Positions 39,101 to 49,106 of a stretch of 64,000 bases of DNA are shown piece after piece (the stretch's first letter is position 1; the number at the start of each line of letters is the position of its first letter). Where the stretch lies: assembly GCA_025766275.1 (NCBI GenBank), contig JAFKAC010000008.1, positions 1,860,001-1,924,000 of the forward strand. Reading direction: 5' to 3'. Below the pieces are notes generated by a model. That model made no database searches, was not told the DNA's origin, and saw only the letters and a list, made by a program, of their open reading frames with translations. Source of the stretch: Lactarius indigo (Eukaryota > Basidiomycota > Agaricomycetes > Russulales > Russulaceae). Made by a program: the position numbers and the translations under genes.

Positions 39101-39426
39101 GTACGATTTTCCCCTTGTGACGGAACCCTTCTGATAATAAATACTAACGCGCACCCAATCTTCCAGGCATCATCACTCCGACACTATTCAATAATTCCCA
39201 CCGAAACCTATATACTAACCCGTACCCCTTCCTCCCAAGATTCGGAGGCGTAAGAGGCACAATGGCCCCTCCGTTTCTTGCATTTCCACCCACTCCGTTC
39301 CCTCTCCTGGGAAGCACAGACCTAGCATACCCAGGTATTCCGTCCGTTCAATATCCCTCAAATTATATGCTCCAGAAGGAGGAAGACCATGGGTCGTTGT
39401 ACTATTTTCCAAGCGGTAATTTTTAG
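36102..39426 (+). CDS. DUF6535 family protein, copy 6 (complete, most diverged)
   Basis: The exons 36102-36162, 36214-36332, 36391-39100 and 39167-39426 join in phase to 1,049 residues. Exon 1 is short (20 codons) and intron 1 is phase 1, as in copy 5. The domain is recognisable but diverged: YWTLYGSEAEIHDREFVKGL, then LKDDMTLVLIV, FSSIIATFVVAAFQTLQP, a membrane segment around FLSFFLVMTTVLACVLIQQW, the HKRGRVRTYLFRGL motif, and further membrane segments around MQASVFIFFCGI and WYLTIAMAVMYTAFSVSPLF. The C-terminal blocks RVFYSLGVGTNEDVEFWK and LLSFYKLGLLGMMAVPFEGS persist. The final exon is the shortest of the family (about 86 residues) and lacks the YYPPR part. It is the last array member before the housekeeping genes. 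Function is unknown. Confidence 0.85.
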
Positions 39427-40358
39427 TTATTGGTAAATGTCGTAGCATTTTAGCGCTTACCAATGTCTTAGGGGTTCCTACGTCGGCGGTTCCTTGACGT
39501 CCTGGTATTGTTACTGAGACTGAGTCACAGATAGTCGAGAATGGGCCGTGATATAATGGCAGGTAGCGCTTTACGATTACCTCCAGGAATTTTTGGGGTT
39601 CGGTCGCGTGTTGGCATTCTGTGAATATATATTACCAAACACCTTCACTCGGGTATGTGCCCTGTATGGCCCGCATGTCGGCCTGCGTCAGCTCTGGTAG
39701 ACATCAGTCTGCTGCCGGAGGCGAATGTAGACCCCGCCTGCAAGCGCCGACTGTTGGGTCTCGCTGTTTCGGTCTGTCTCTGAACGGCCTTCTTTTTGCG
39801 GTATGGCCTTTTTACACGAACCCCTTATTTTGCTTGAGTATGATTTCTATGCGCGCGTATTTTCGGGCTACGTTCCGTGTTGCCCGGTGCTGGTAGACGC
39901 GTTCAAGTGTGGCGGTGGAAGGGCAATATCGTGGAGCATACTCACAGACCTCCGAGAAGGTACGTACGAGATGCTGCCACCGCCGCCCGTGTGAGCACGC
40001 GGTGACTGTTCACCAGTGTGTTGTATCAGTTGGGAACAGTAGTTCGAGGGCCCTACTTCGGCTGTGAGAGGGGAATGAAGATCTTACTGCTTTTATGACG
40101 GGCTAGGAGTCGACCTTAGCTGCGTAGAGTCTCGCTGTTCATCAGTTCTTATATCTAGCTCTGTGTACGAGTCAAGTCTCGCGCATTTATTTTATCTGCA
40201 CTCTGAATCGGATGTGATGTTGGCGCGAGGACTACACAAGGTGGCTGACTGATAATAGGTGTGCTAGCACCAATGTCAGATGATGGCCAGAAAGAGATAA
40301 AAGTACGCGTACGGCACCTAATTAAGTTTTTGGAAGCCACCACCCACACTGTATTTCC
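39427..40358. other. Spacer between DUF6535 copy 6 and uS14m
   Basis: The first 200 bp match the usual copy 3' flank (AATGTCTTAGGGGTTCCTA near 39462). No RNase H2C trace was recognised here, which is where one would stand if the block were complete. No gene is seen in the rest. Confidence 0.4.
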
Positions 40359-40737
40359 CTACCAAGACGCTTTTTGGATGCCCGGCAACTCTCCCGCGAG
40401 TGCCTTCAACCGAAACTGGTACTGTTCGACCCCAATCCCCTCATGTCAGCGATCAAATCTCGGAAAAACAACTCCCCCCTTCACGTACACGACATAGTCC
40501 AAACTCGCCGATCACCCCACGCCCACGCCCGGTGACGGTGCAACGGTTCTTGACCGTGGTCGGCCGCGTGTAGCGGCCAAAGGTGTTGAGCTGCAGTTGC
40601 GCGCGGTAGCGCACCTGGGCGGGGAGGGTCTGGTTACGGGCAACGTAGAGGTATGCGCGACGCGCAATCTCGTTGTCGACGACGCCTTGTCGCGCTTTGA
40701 TGTCACGCAGGACACGTATGTTCGGTCGGGGAGGCAT
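40359..40737 (-). CDS. MRP2: Mitochondrial small-subunit ribosomal protein uS14m
   Basis: Two exons (40489-40737 and 40359-40421, phase 0, GTACGTGA donor, GAACAG acceptor) give 103 residues. NRCTVTGRGRGVIGEFGLCR continues across the splice into YQFRLKALAGELPG and ends QKASW. This is the classic S14 C-terminus (NRCxxTGRxRG...F.L.R..FR...G.LPG..KASW). The basic N-terminus MPPRPNIRVLRDIKARQG fits the mitochondrial (Mrp2) version. The protein contributes to the head of the mitochondrial ribosome small subunit. It is divergently transcribed from the gene at 40979, and a dead duplicate lies at 31275-31557. Confidence 0.9.
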
Positions 40738-40978
40738 TAAGAAAGAGAATAGGTGGGGGTACAAACATGCCACAACAGCGGATTTCGACCCCACGGCGCG
40801 CTCCGAGCCGAGAGCCAGCAAACAAACCCCCCACCGAACACCCGCAACGTCCATAGACGTTCACAGAACACACAAAGCCTTAGGAGGGAGGGTTATGGAG
40901 TTTATGGTATCGCATCCCCTTTTTTCTTCTTGTGAAAATTCTTCTGAGATCGCTGGCAAAAACAGCCATAAAAACAAC
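40738..40978. promoter_or_regulatory. Bidirectional promoter region between uS14m and the small membrane-protein gene
   Basis: The 241-bp gap separates two start codons facing away from each other. Parts of it (AGGTGGG-GTACAAA-ATGCCACAACAGCGGATTT and GTGAAAATTCTTCT) are conserved in the dead duplicate at 31565-31745, so regulatory sequence was included in the duplication. Confidence 0.5.
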
Positions 40979-41242
40979 ATGGTCTTCGCACGAACACCCG
41001 CATTCCGTCTAACCAGCCGCCGCGCGCGCTCACTCACCTCCTCATTCTTCGGCGTGACGTTCCTCGCGTGCCTGTTGACCGTCTCCGCGTCCAACGTGCT
41101 TCCATGTCCTGCGCACCCCCAGCGTGGGCGTTTCGCTGATGGTGACGAGGAGGGCAGACCGCAGAACCGGCGTGTCGCCGTGATAGAAAAGAAGCCAAGA
41201 AGGTGGATAGAGGAGCATCATCCGAGCTCACAGGACACATAG
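40979..41242 (+). CDS. Small single-pass membrane protein, probably mitochondrial
   Basis: This is an 87-residue frame starting MVFARTPAFRLTSRRARS, a basic N-terminus like a mitochondrial targeting or positive-inside segment. One hydrophobic helix follows at about 22-40 (SSFFGVTFLACLLTVSASNV). A conserved-looking LPCPAH stretch and a charged C-terminal tail complete it. The size and plan resemble small inner-membrane assembly factors, but I do not recognise the family. The ATG is supported by the duplicate at 31750, where the same first ten codons survive. It is convergent with the IBTK-like gene, whose stop is 257 bp away. Confidence 0.6.
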   Translation: MVFARTPAFRLTSRRARSLTSSFFGVTFLACLLTVSASNVLPCPAHPQRGRFADGDEEGRPQNRRVAVIEKKPRRWIEEHHPSSQDT

Positions 41243-41498
41243 CACACCAGTCCTTTTTTTTTCTTTGTTATTTCTGTTTCATATAGCTGTCGGAGCGTCG
41301 TAATTCAAAAGGTTCGCGAATCACCCCACGCGCAGTGTAAACTCGATTCTGGCAAGAACATCTTGAAGTTGCCAAATGTATGTCCAGTTCGCACTGCAGC
41401 CCTCGTCGGATGGGGTAGAAGAGCACCTCTATAAAACCTTTTTTATATTCCCATGGGCTAAAAACGTGCGGTTCCATAAGATAAGATAAACTAAAAAA

Positions 41499-44400
41499 TC
41501 AGCTGGGACCCGTCGCGCTCTTTCCATCTGACGGGACGCGCTGTGGTGTCCGTCGTTTCCCCTCTCCGCCTCCACGAGGCGTTTTTGGCCCACGACTAGA
41601 AGGACTAGAAGCAGGCGCGCCGCCGTCGGCCAGCGGGGCGTTAGCTTGCGTTTTGCCTCTCCTACCCTTACGCTGATGGCGCGATTGGTTCGATTGCGCC
41701 AGCAAAGACGCGGCGACGGCCTCGTTCTCCAAGCGGATGCGCTCCTCCTCCGCGGTCCACCACTTCATGAACTCGACCTCGGCCTGCAGCTCTGCCTCCT
41801 CGGCCTGTATGTCCTTCAGCGAACGCCGCTCGTTCGCCACCTGGGTAGGCCGGCTCTGCAGCTGCTGGATCTCGGCGAAAGAGACCGGCGCGCCGGTCGA
41901 GGACTGCCGCTCGACAGGGCTCCGCAGACGACAGCGTCCACGCTTTACCTCTGCGTTCGTTGTCCACGTGGGTTAACAGTTAAGAAAGTCTGGGTGGGAG
42001 GGATATTACGTACGCAGCTTGGCGGGGCGGCGTCGGCCCCGCTTTGGATTTGGACGGGCTAATGACTGGTCCTAGGCCGGGACGATTCGGCGGTGCGAGC
42101 GTTGATAAACCGGGCGAGCTCTGCGAGCTCCGTGACCTTTGCATTGCCATCGGAGTCCCGGATAGTTGAGACATGGGTGCCGCCTGGGTACCTACTGATG
42201 AAGTGCGCGCTAAAGTGCGAGCCGGCGATGGCGGGGTTTTTGCCGCGCGACCATGGTCAGGAGGGTAGCTCGAGGGATCTCTAGAATGTGGACCATGCGC
42301 AGGAATCCTCCATGCTGGGGTAGGCGTGGCACGCGAGGTATTGAGAGAGCCTGAATTCGGCGAATCCGGGGTTTTGGACAGCGAAAATGACACACGCAGG
42401 CGATCCCCTGACCGCTGTCTTTGTACAGGCGTCAATGCCCCAGCCGTGGGCAGCTGTGTAGGACGACTCGCAGCTTGCATTTCCTCAGCCTCCGCCAAGA
42501 TTGTTTTCATATCAACCCTACAAGTCCTCAATGTCAGGTTATGAACACCTTCAAAGGGCAAAAGTGGGATCTCACTTAGTAGTAGTAGATTTCCCCTTCC
42601 ATGGACCCGCCTTCGGGGTTTGGCCAAGCTCGCTAGTCGATGCGGTCGAGTCCAGATTCAGAGGAGGGACAAGCGCCTCGTCCATGGCAAACAGATCTTC
42701 ACCTGTATTGGAGAGAAGTGGGGTACGTGGTAGGGTTGGCTTGCTTCCAGGGGACGTGGGCAGTGATGACTTCCGGCTCGCCTTTGGGGACGGCTTGGGC
42801 TGTGATTTCGGTTGTGAGCGTACTATTGGACCAGGGATGTCCTGCTTGGCGATCCATTCGTGGTGCGCGTGAACTGCCGCGGCGAGGTTCACAGGGAACT
42901 GCATGCGAGAAAATGGCGACTTAGCAGCCTGGAATCCGCGCACGGCGCTGGAAAGTTGCCTGACGAGTCGAGGGGGCAGGTCATCGAGCAGGCGCGCCTC
43001 GAGCAATGTCTCCATATTGACAGACATGTACTGATGTAAACTATCCATCAGTTGCTCACAATGTAAGGAAGCAGCTTCCATGTAGACGGCTGAGATATTG
43101 TTGATGGTAATATATTTGACGAGAATAGAGGAGCAGATCAGGAGCAATCGATCCAGAAGCAATTCATTCTAGTGCCACCATAGGTGAGATGAGGAAGCAC
43201 CTATCGAGGCCCGGGGCTCACCGCAGCAGACATAACATCAAGTAGGAGGTCCAGCAGCTGATCGACAGTCTCAATAAAATCTGCACAACGGATTCAACCA
43301 GCGAATGAGGAAGGACAAGACCACCACATACCCAGCTTCTCAAACATCTCTTCCTCTTCACCACAACACATGAACCGCAACACATACTGCATGGAGCGCC
43401 ATTCCAAATGGCGCAAATTCACGCGCAGTGTCCCATCCGCCTCCCACCGGTCGGTAGTCCAATCCTCGTCCGCGAAGAAAACCTCAAAAAACGGCGACCG
43501 GGCGCGCAGGACGAAGGAGTGAGACAAGACGTCGCGGTCCGCGAGCCGGAGCACGACGTCCGGCGGGGTCGCCGACATCGACGCGTCGAAGATGGCGCCA
43601 AAATCGGTGTTCAGCGACGGAGACGGCTCGCGACGCACGGTTCCCAACAGGGCGTCAGCCAGGCACTCGAGATGGAGTACGCGCGCGAGGGACCGAAGTT
43701 CGCGCACCACTTGGGCGGGCGACACGCGGCCCCGGGAAAACGCCTCAGCGGTCGTACTCGCAAGCCGGGGATCGCCGACGGCGAGTAGCGCGTCTGTATA
43801 CAGGTAATGAACCAACACGAGCACCGAAAACGCGTGAACGCTTGCGATGGCGAGGCGGGGGGCCTCGCTCGTGGTCCGTGGGGGACCCGAGTCGTTCTTC
43901 GGATTCGGCGCGGGGTGGAGCTTGAGGGACACGCCGGATTCGCGGTCGTAGAGACTTCCGAAGCCGCCGAGCACGCGCGCGAGAAGCGCGCAGCGGGCGG
44001 AAAGCACAGTTCTATGCACGTTGAGTTCCGTGGAGCCTTGGACGCGGAGTACGAGATCGGCGCCATTGGGAAGCTTACTCGTCATGGATACTTCGTGTCC
44101 GTGAGAGCCCAGCCGCCGCTTCCGCGCAGTCTGGTTTTGTGCAAGGACATCCCAGAGGCGATGGATTTCCCACGAGTCGCGAGCGAGCGCTTCCGCCTCG
44201 GCACCAGAATCCCCCTCGTCCTCGTCCTCAAACCCCGTGAGACCAGATGGTATTTCGGTCGCCGGGGTCATGGAGGAACCCCCTGGTTTCTCTTCGAGGT
44301 CCCAGCGTACTTTCTCGGCATGCGTGATGGAGACGTACGGCCGCGATCGCGGTAAGTCTACGAGCCTTTCTTTTTCTCCACTAGAATCTTTCTCATCCTC

Positions 44401-46456
44401 TTCTTCCCACACTTTGGGACCTGACGACGCCTCGTCACGGTGTACCCTAAGCTTCGGTTCGTGATCAATATGCGTGAAGGAGATAAACGGCCGCGATCGC
44501 GCTATGTCTTCGGTAAGCGTTTTTCCCCACGGGGTCACTCCCGGAGGCCGATAAGGTTCGCGCAAGGCAGCCAGGGCGCCTGTGTCGCTTGCGCGTACAG
44601 CGACGACACGCTGCAACCCGTTTACACGTGAAAAGCGCGGTGCCTTGGAGCCACTACTTCGTGACCTCACGAAAACATGCCCAGACTCGGTGCATATAAC
44701 GAGCGAGCCTTCCCCTGCGAGGGCCGCGTCCTATGAGTAGCTTCTCAGCCTCAGGGAGATAGGAGAGTGTCAAAAGAGTAGCGTACGTGCACGGCACTCC
44801 ACTGTTTTCGCAGCGTCCAAACGCGTTGGGGCTGTATGGGGAGGTGACGCTCGCTTGAGGTAGGTGGGGTTGTGACGTTGAAAGTAAATATTTCCCCTGC
44901 AGAGGAAACTGTGGCGAACATGTTCTCATTGCAGAAAATGCGTGCAGTGGTGATGGCTCGGGCTGCCTGAGGTGGTCGATACGCTAGAAAGTCGGAAGGA
45001 AGGCGCGTTGGGGATGGGAAAGTTACGCGTGAGTGGGCGTCATTGAATAGAAGAACGACATCCTGCGTCATCAAAAGACAGGCCATCGCATTGTCCTGAA
45101 CCAACGAGTTAAAGTTAAATCAAAACATTAATAACAAAGCAGTTAGACACACATTTAGCGCCACGGAAATGACGGGTCTCGTGACCTTGGTGACTATCCT
45201 CGGGATAGGTTGTATTGGGCTTGCACTTTTGTCGTACCCAAGCTGGCCGTTGTTCTTCCCCCATGTAAACAATACAGTGTCCGTCCAGCATGCGCTTGCA
45301 CTCTTACAAGCAGCTATACCTCGCACGCGCTCGCGCTTTAGCGGCCCGCTGATAACACGAGGGGTGTTCTGCACATGGGGCGCAGGTACATCGTAGCCTA
45401 GTTGAGAAAACCGACCAAAGCCCCAAGAGAAAACAGCGCCATGTGACGTAAGGGCGAGGGTGTGATCTTGGCCGAGAGCGATAGCAGTAACCTTGTTCTC
45501 AAAAGGTAGCTGGACGATAGGCGAGAGTGAGGGCTGGGTATGTTGACCTCCGCCATGACCAAGTCTACGCGGCGATTGGATCACTGTTCAGAGCTAGAAT
45601 GGAAAGTAACTTACCGGCCAGTACTAGCAAAGCCGCAGGCGTGGATTTTGGCGTGCGATTCGTCCGTGATTACCACTGTTAAAACGATTCAGAAAAGAAG
45701 CGAAGAGTGCCTTTCCCAAAAGGGTAATCAGATGGAAGAGGGAGGGTTTTAGCATACCAGTATGCAGCCTTGACATTTGGACGTCTCTAGCCAGTGCGGG
45801 CTGCAGTTTGAAAGCGATTTTGTCTCGTGCCTCTTCGCTACCCTCAGGTGCATAGCAGTGCCCAAGGACAACCTGTTCGGGGTGGATACGGTCATCAGTA
45901 TCGCCATGGCCCAAGGAGGCGTTCCTGTGATGACTGAGCACCACTGGTTGGGAACCCAGAACGTAAGGTGATAGACGTGCCTATTCGTGCCCCATGTATA
46001 TAGTTCAAAACCACCAGTTGTATCACGTTTGTTTGGCATCGTATCTTCAACGGTGGTATTGTAGAGGTCGAAGGCACGATACCCCTCTGAGTCCTTCAAC
46101 GTGGTATCGACATCGCTTCTCTGGAGCAGGAGGACGCTGTGGAACAGTCCAACGAAGGACCACGAGACAAAGATGAGCTGAGCTACTTACGCGGTAGAAA
46201 GATTCCCATTATACAGCGCCCGATGAAGCGGGGTCCAGTGACTCTCCACATCCTGCAAGTTGGGACTGATTCCGGAATGTGCGAGAAGCATACGCGCGTA
46301 TTCAGTTGCTGCCGGGTCCAAGGCAGAACAGGCGAGGTGAAGTACAGTGCGGCCTAACCAATCGCGCGCGTTGACATCGGTAGGCAGAGCGACGGCAAGC
46401 TGTCGTTGAAATGCAGCTTGGTCACGGTTATGAAAGTAGACATGAAGGGAGGTCAT
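41499..46456 (-). CDS. IBTK-like protein: ankyrin - RCC1 - BTB - BTB
   Basis: Eleven exons (46456-46191, 46136-45981, 45924-45758, 45675-45615, 45564-45153, 45095-44787, 44730-43332, 43280-43222, 43168-42576, 42526-42010 and 41948-41499) join in phase to 1,462 residues. Ankyrin repeats lie at about 1-125 (DWLGRTVLHLACSA, WTPLHRALYNGN). RCC1 blades lie at about 130-460 (LYTWGTNR, NASLGHGD, GRLGHGG, FSWGFGRFSQLGYD, LFTWGKNNGQLGYD). BTB domains lie at about 680-800 (ADLVLRVQGSTELNVHRTVL) and 845-960 (PDVVLRLADRDVLSHSFVLR). A Ser/Pro-rich region follows, and the C-terminus has SFAEIQ, then KDIQAEEAEL and FMKWWTAEEERIRLE. This order and the C-terminal motif are those of IBTK, in animals a Cullin-3 substrate adaptor. 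Intron 2 has a GC donor. The last intron boundary is the least certain. Confidence 0.88.
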
Positions 46457-47565
46457 GCAACGGCGAAGGGAGAGGCACAGCCCGTGATGAAGGAGCAGAA
46501 CGCCTTCGGGGCTGGGCCACTGTCGTGTCGCTGTGCTTGCGAGGCTTGCACAGAGACGGTCTTGTCGCGTGGAAACCCTACGCGGCGATCGTAACGGTCA
46601 ATCGGTCTCGTTGAACCTCGGGATTCGGGTAGCCTTGAGTGCGTACGAACTGAAGCCAACGGACGAAGATCTCAGTGGTGACGAAAATCGCAAGTCGGCG
46701 AATGACTCGGAACCCCGAAGACCCGGGTGGGTTTCCAATTCAACGTGATAACATGTAGGCGCCGAAACATTTCTGTGCCAGTAGCAACCCGTGAGATCTG
46801 ACCTTCATGCGTTCATGTCTACACAGGACACAAGGCAGATTTTTGTATTTGTGTTTGGCTGACACTACAACCGTTATGTTATCCGATTCTCTTACTGCGT
46901 AACCCACAAGCTAGTAGCCTTCTCTTGACCACACTGCTTATCAATACCGCTTCTGTGGATCTCTGTCTTACACGTCGATTGTGATTGGATTTGGAGTATT
47001 GCTTACAGAGTTACAGTGCTATACTCTACTAGTACGATACGCGTGCTTCACTGCAGTACCAGTTCCTTGGGTCAACTACCGACCTTCGTGACAGCCCTCT
47101 AGGGCATTGTTACTTCCCGACCCACTTATTCTATGGTTCTGGAAGTGGCCTTCATGAGAGGAACAGGTATGTGCCTATGCGTCGGCGCCAAGGTCGGCGC
47201 CTAGAAGTACGGAGGAAATGTGGATGTAAATGTGGGAAATGTGGATGCCTTTCAAATTTTCGATGCCTCGACTCGACAAACTCAACGTCATGGGTCGGCT
47301 GCTTGTGTCATAACTTCCTAGTTTGCATCGTATCCACCCGCTTCCGGTCGAGTCGGCCTCGCCGTTACGCTTGCCGTTACGCGCGTCCTTGAGCGTTTGA
47401 GCTCGATGTCTGATACTGTGCGAGCTAGTCATCGTCATTTGCAGTCCGAGCGTCATGCCACGCGTCCTTGAGAAAAACTTTGTACTTGCTCAGTCAGCCA
47501 ACTCTCTCGCTAGCACAGATCGATTCCGAACCCAACCCAACCCACCCCCCTATTCGTTCACGCAG
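46457..47565. other. Intergenic region between the IBTK-like gene and reductase copy 1
   Basis: This divergent promoter region has no convincing gene. The last 170 bp (CATCGTCATTTGCAG... to CAGCCAACTCTC) are shared with the regions upstream of reductase copies 2, 3 and 4. They therefore represent a duplicated reductase promoter. Confidence 0.45.
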
Positions 47566-47573
47566 TATAAATA
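47566..47573 (+). promoter_or_regulatory. TATA box of reductase copy 1
   Basis: TATAAATA lies 57 bp upstream of the ATG and is followed by GCGGGCTAGGGCCACC. The same arrangement occurs before copies 2 (TATAAATA, 50786-50793) and 3 (TATAAGA, 55550-55556). Copies 4 and 5 have TACAAATA (62601-62608 and 63636-63643). Confidence 0.7.
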
Positions 47574-47622
47574 GCGGGCTAGGGCCACCTATCATGCATT
47601 ATCGTTCACAAATCCCCCTCAG

Positions 47623-49106
47623 ATGTCATCCATGTCGTCTCTCTGGGCACCTCTTCCTCCCCCGCCTACCAAGCTCGGACGTTATCGCACACTCTCGCCC
47701 CTCGCTGGCGTGCGCGTGTCGCCCTTGCAGCTCGGCGCTATGAACATCGGCGACAAGTGGCATGAATTCGGAATGGGCTCTATGGATAAGGCTACCTCCT
47801 TTAAGCTTCTCGATGCCTACTTTGACGCAGGCGTAAGTCCTCCTTTTCTTCGCGCTTTCTCCGTGCATGTGGTCCTGACTCACCCCTCTAGGGCAACTTC
47901 ATCGATACGGCAAACAATTAGTGAGCTCTCATTTTATTGGGAAGGTCGGACGCGTGATCTTATTAACTTTCAATATAGTCAAGACGAGACTTCCGAGGTC
48001 TTCATCGGCGAATGGGCTGAGAAGCGTGGTATCCGCGACCAGCTTGTCATCGCAACCAAGTACACCACCAACTACAAGCGTGGACAAGGGAACAATATCC
48101 GTATGGTAAATTATTCGGGGAACAACACCAAGTCTCTTCACGTTTCTGTGGAAGCCTCTCTCAAAAAGCTGCGCACGACTTATATTGACCTTCTCTACCT
48201 GCATTGGTGGGACTACTCCACCTCCGTCGAAGAGGTCATGAACTCGCTCCACGTACTTGTTCAGCAAGGTAAAGTCTTATACCTTGTACGTTATCTACCA
48301 ATGCGTCTATTCCGCTGTGAGGTTTGTTGATTGGCCGCTTAGGGAATCTCGGATGCTCCTGCCTGGGTGGTTTCCAAGGCGAACCAGTACGCTAAGGATC
48401 ACGGCAAGACGCCTTTCAGTGTCTATCAGGGTAATTGGTCTATTCTCGATCGGTCCTTCGAGCGGGACATCATCCCTATGGCGCGCTCTGAGGGTCTCGC
48501 CCTTGCCCCTTGGGGAGTGCTTGGCGGTGGGAAGATTCGCACCAATGCCGAGGAAGCCCGCCGGAAGGAGAGCGGCGAGAAAGGTCGTACGATATTCAGC
48601 GCCGATTGGGAGCGGACCCCTGAGCAGAAAAAGGTGTGCGATGTGCTCGAGGAGATTGGAAAGGAAGTGGGTACGGAGAGTATCACATCGAGTAAGTGGG
48701 CGAACCACATTTCGTGGCCACCAGAAATTCCGGCAGGGACTGACGAACGCGGATGAACAGTTGCTATCGCGTACCACCTGCAAAAGCTGCCCTATGTGTT
48801 CCCGATCATTGGTGGCCGAAAGGTCGAACAGCTCGAGGAGAATCTCGCCGCACTGGACATTTCTCTGACCGCCGAGCAGATCAAGCGCATCGAAGAAGCC
48901 ACGCCTTTTGACCCTGGCTTCCCGCACAGCATGATCGTACGTGTTTTTTTTTTTTGTCTTCCCCATCGACGTGTGATCGCGGTAACTTTATTGATGTGTT
49001 TGTTGATCAGGGCGATGGCACCTATGACAACTTCATCGTGCAATCTTCTGGGCACTCTGACCGCGTGCCGTTGCAACAGGCAATTACCCCCACGAAGCAA
49101 AAATGA
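47623..49106 (+). CDS. Aldo-keto reductase, aryl-alcohol dehydrogenase / norsolorinic acid reductase type, copy 1 (complete)
   Basis: Six exons (47623-47832, 47892-47920, 47979-48285, 48343-48691, 48761-48936 and 49011-49106) give 388 residues. The AKR catalytic tetrad is visible: Asp75 and Tyr80 in FIDTANNYQ, Lys107 in VIATKY and His155 in [22 protein letters not shown] near the C-terminus is the NADPH-binding region of the AKR9/AAD group. [20 protein letters not shown] and the C-terminal ITPTKQK fit the same group. The enzyme should reduce aromatic aldehydes or related carbonyls with NADPH in the cytosol. In wood-decay fungi such enzymes are linked to lignin-derived aromatics, and related ones act in polyketide pathways. 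It is the only undamaged complete copy of the five. The catalytic Asp and most of its motif sit in a 29-nt exon. Confidence 0.9.

Noticed and set aside
41646..42062. Plus-strand frames opposite the IBTK-like C-terminus and BTB exons (also 43408-43788 and 43807-44355)
   Set aside because: The minus strand carries clear domain motifs and consistent splicing. The plus frames are shadows in GC-rich sequence.
48307..48966. 219-codon minus-strand frame over reductase copy 1
   Set aside because: It is antisense to exons 4 and 5 and crosses plus-strand introns. It arises from codon bias of the real gene.
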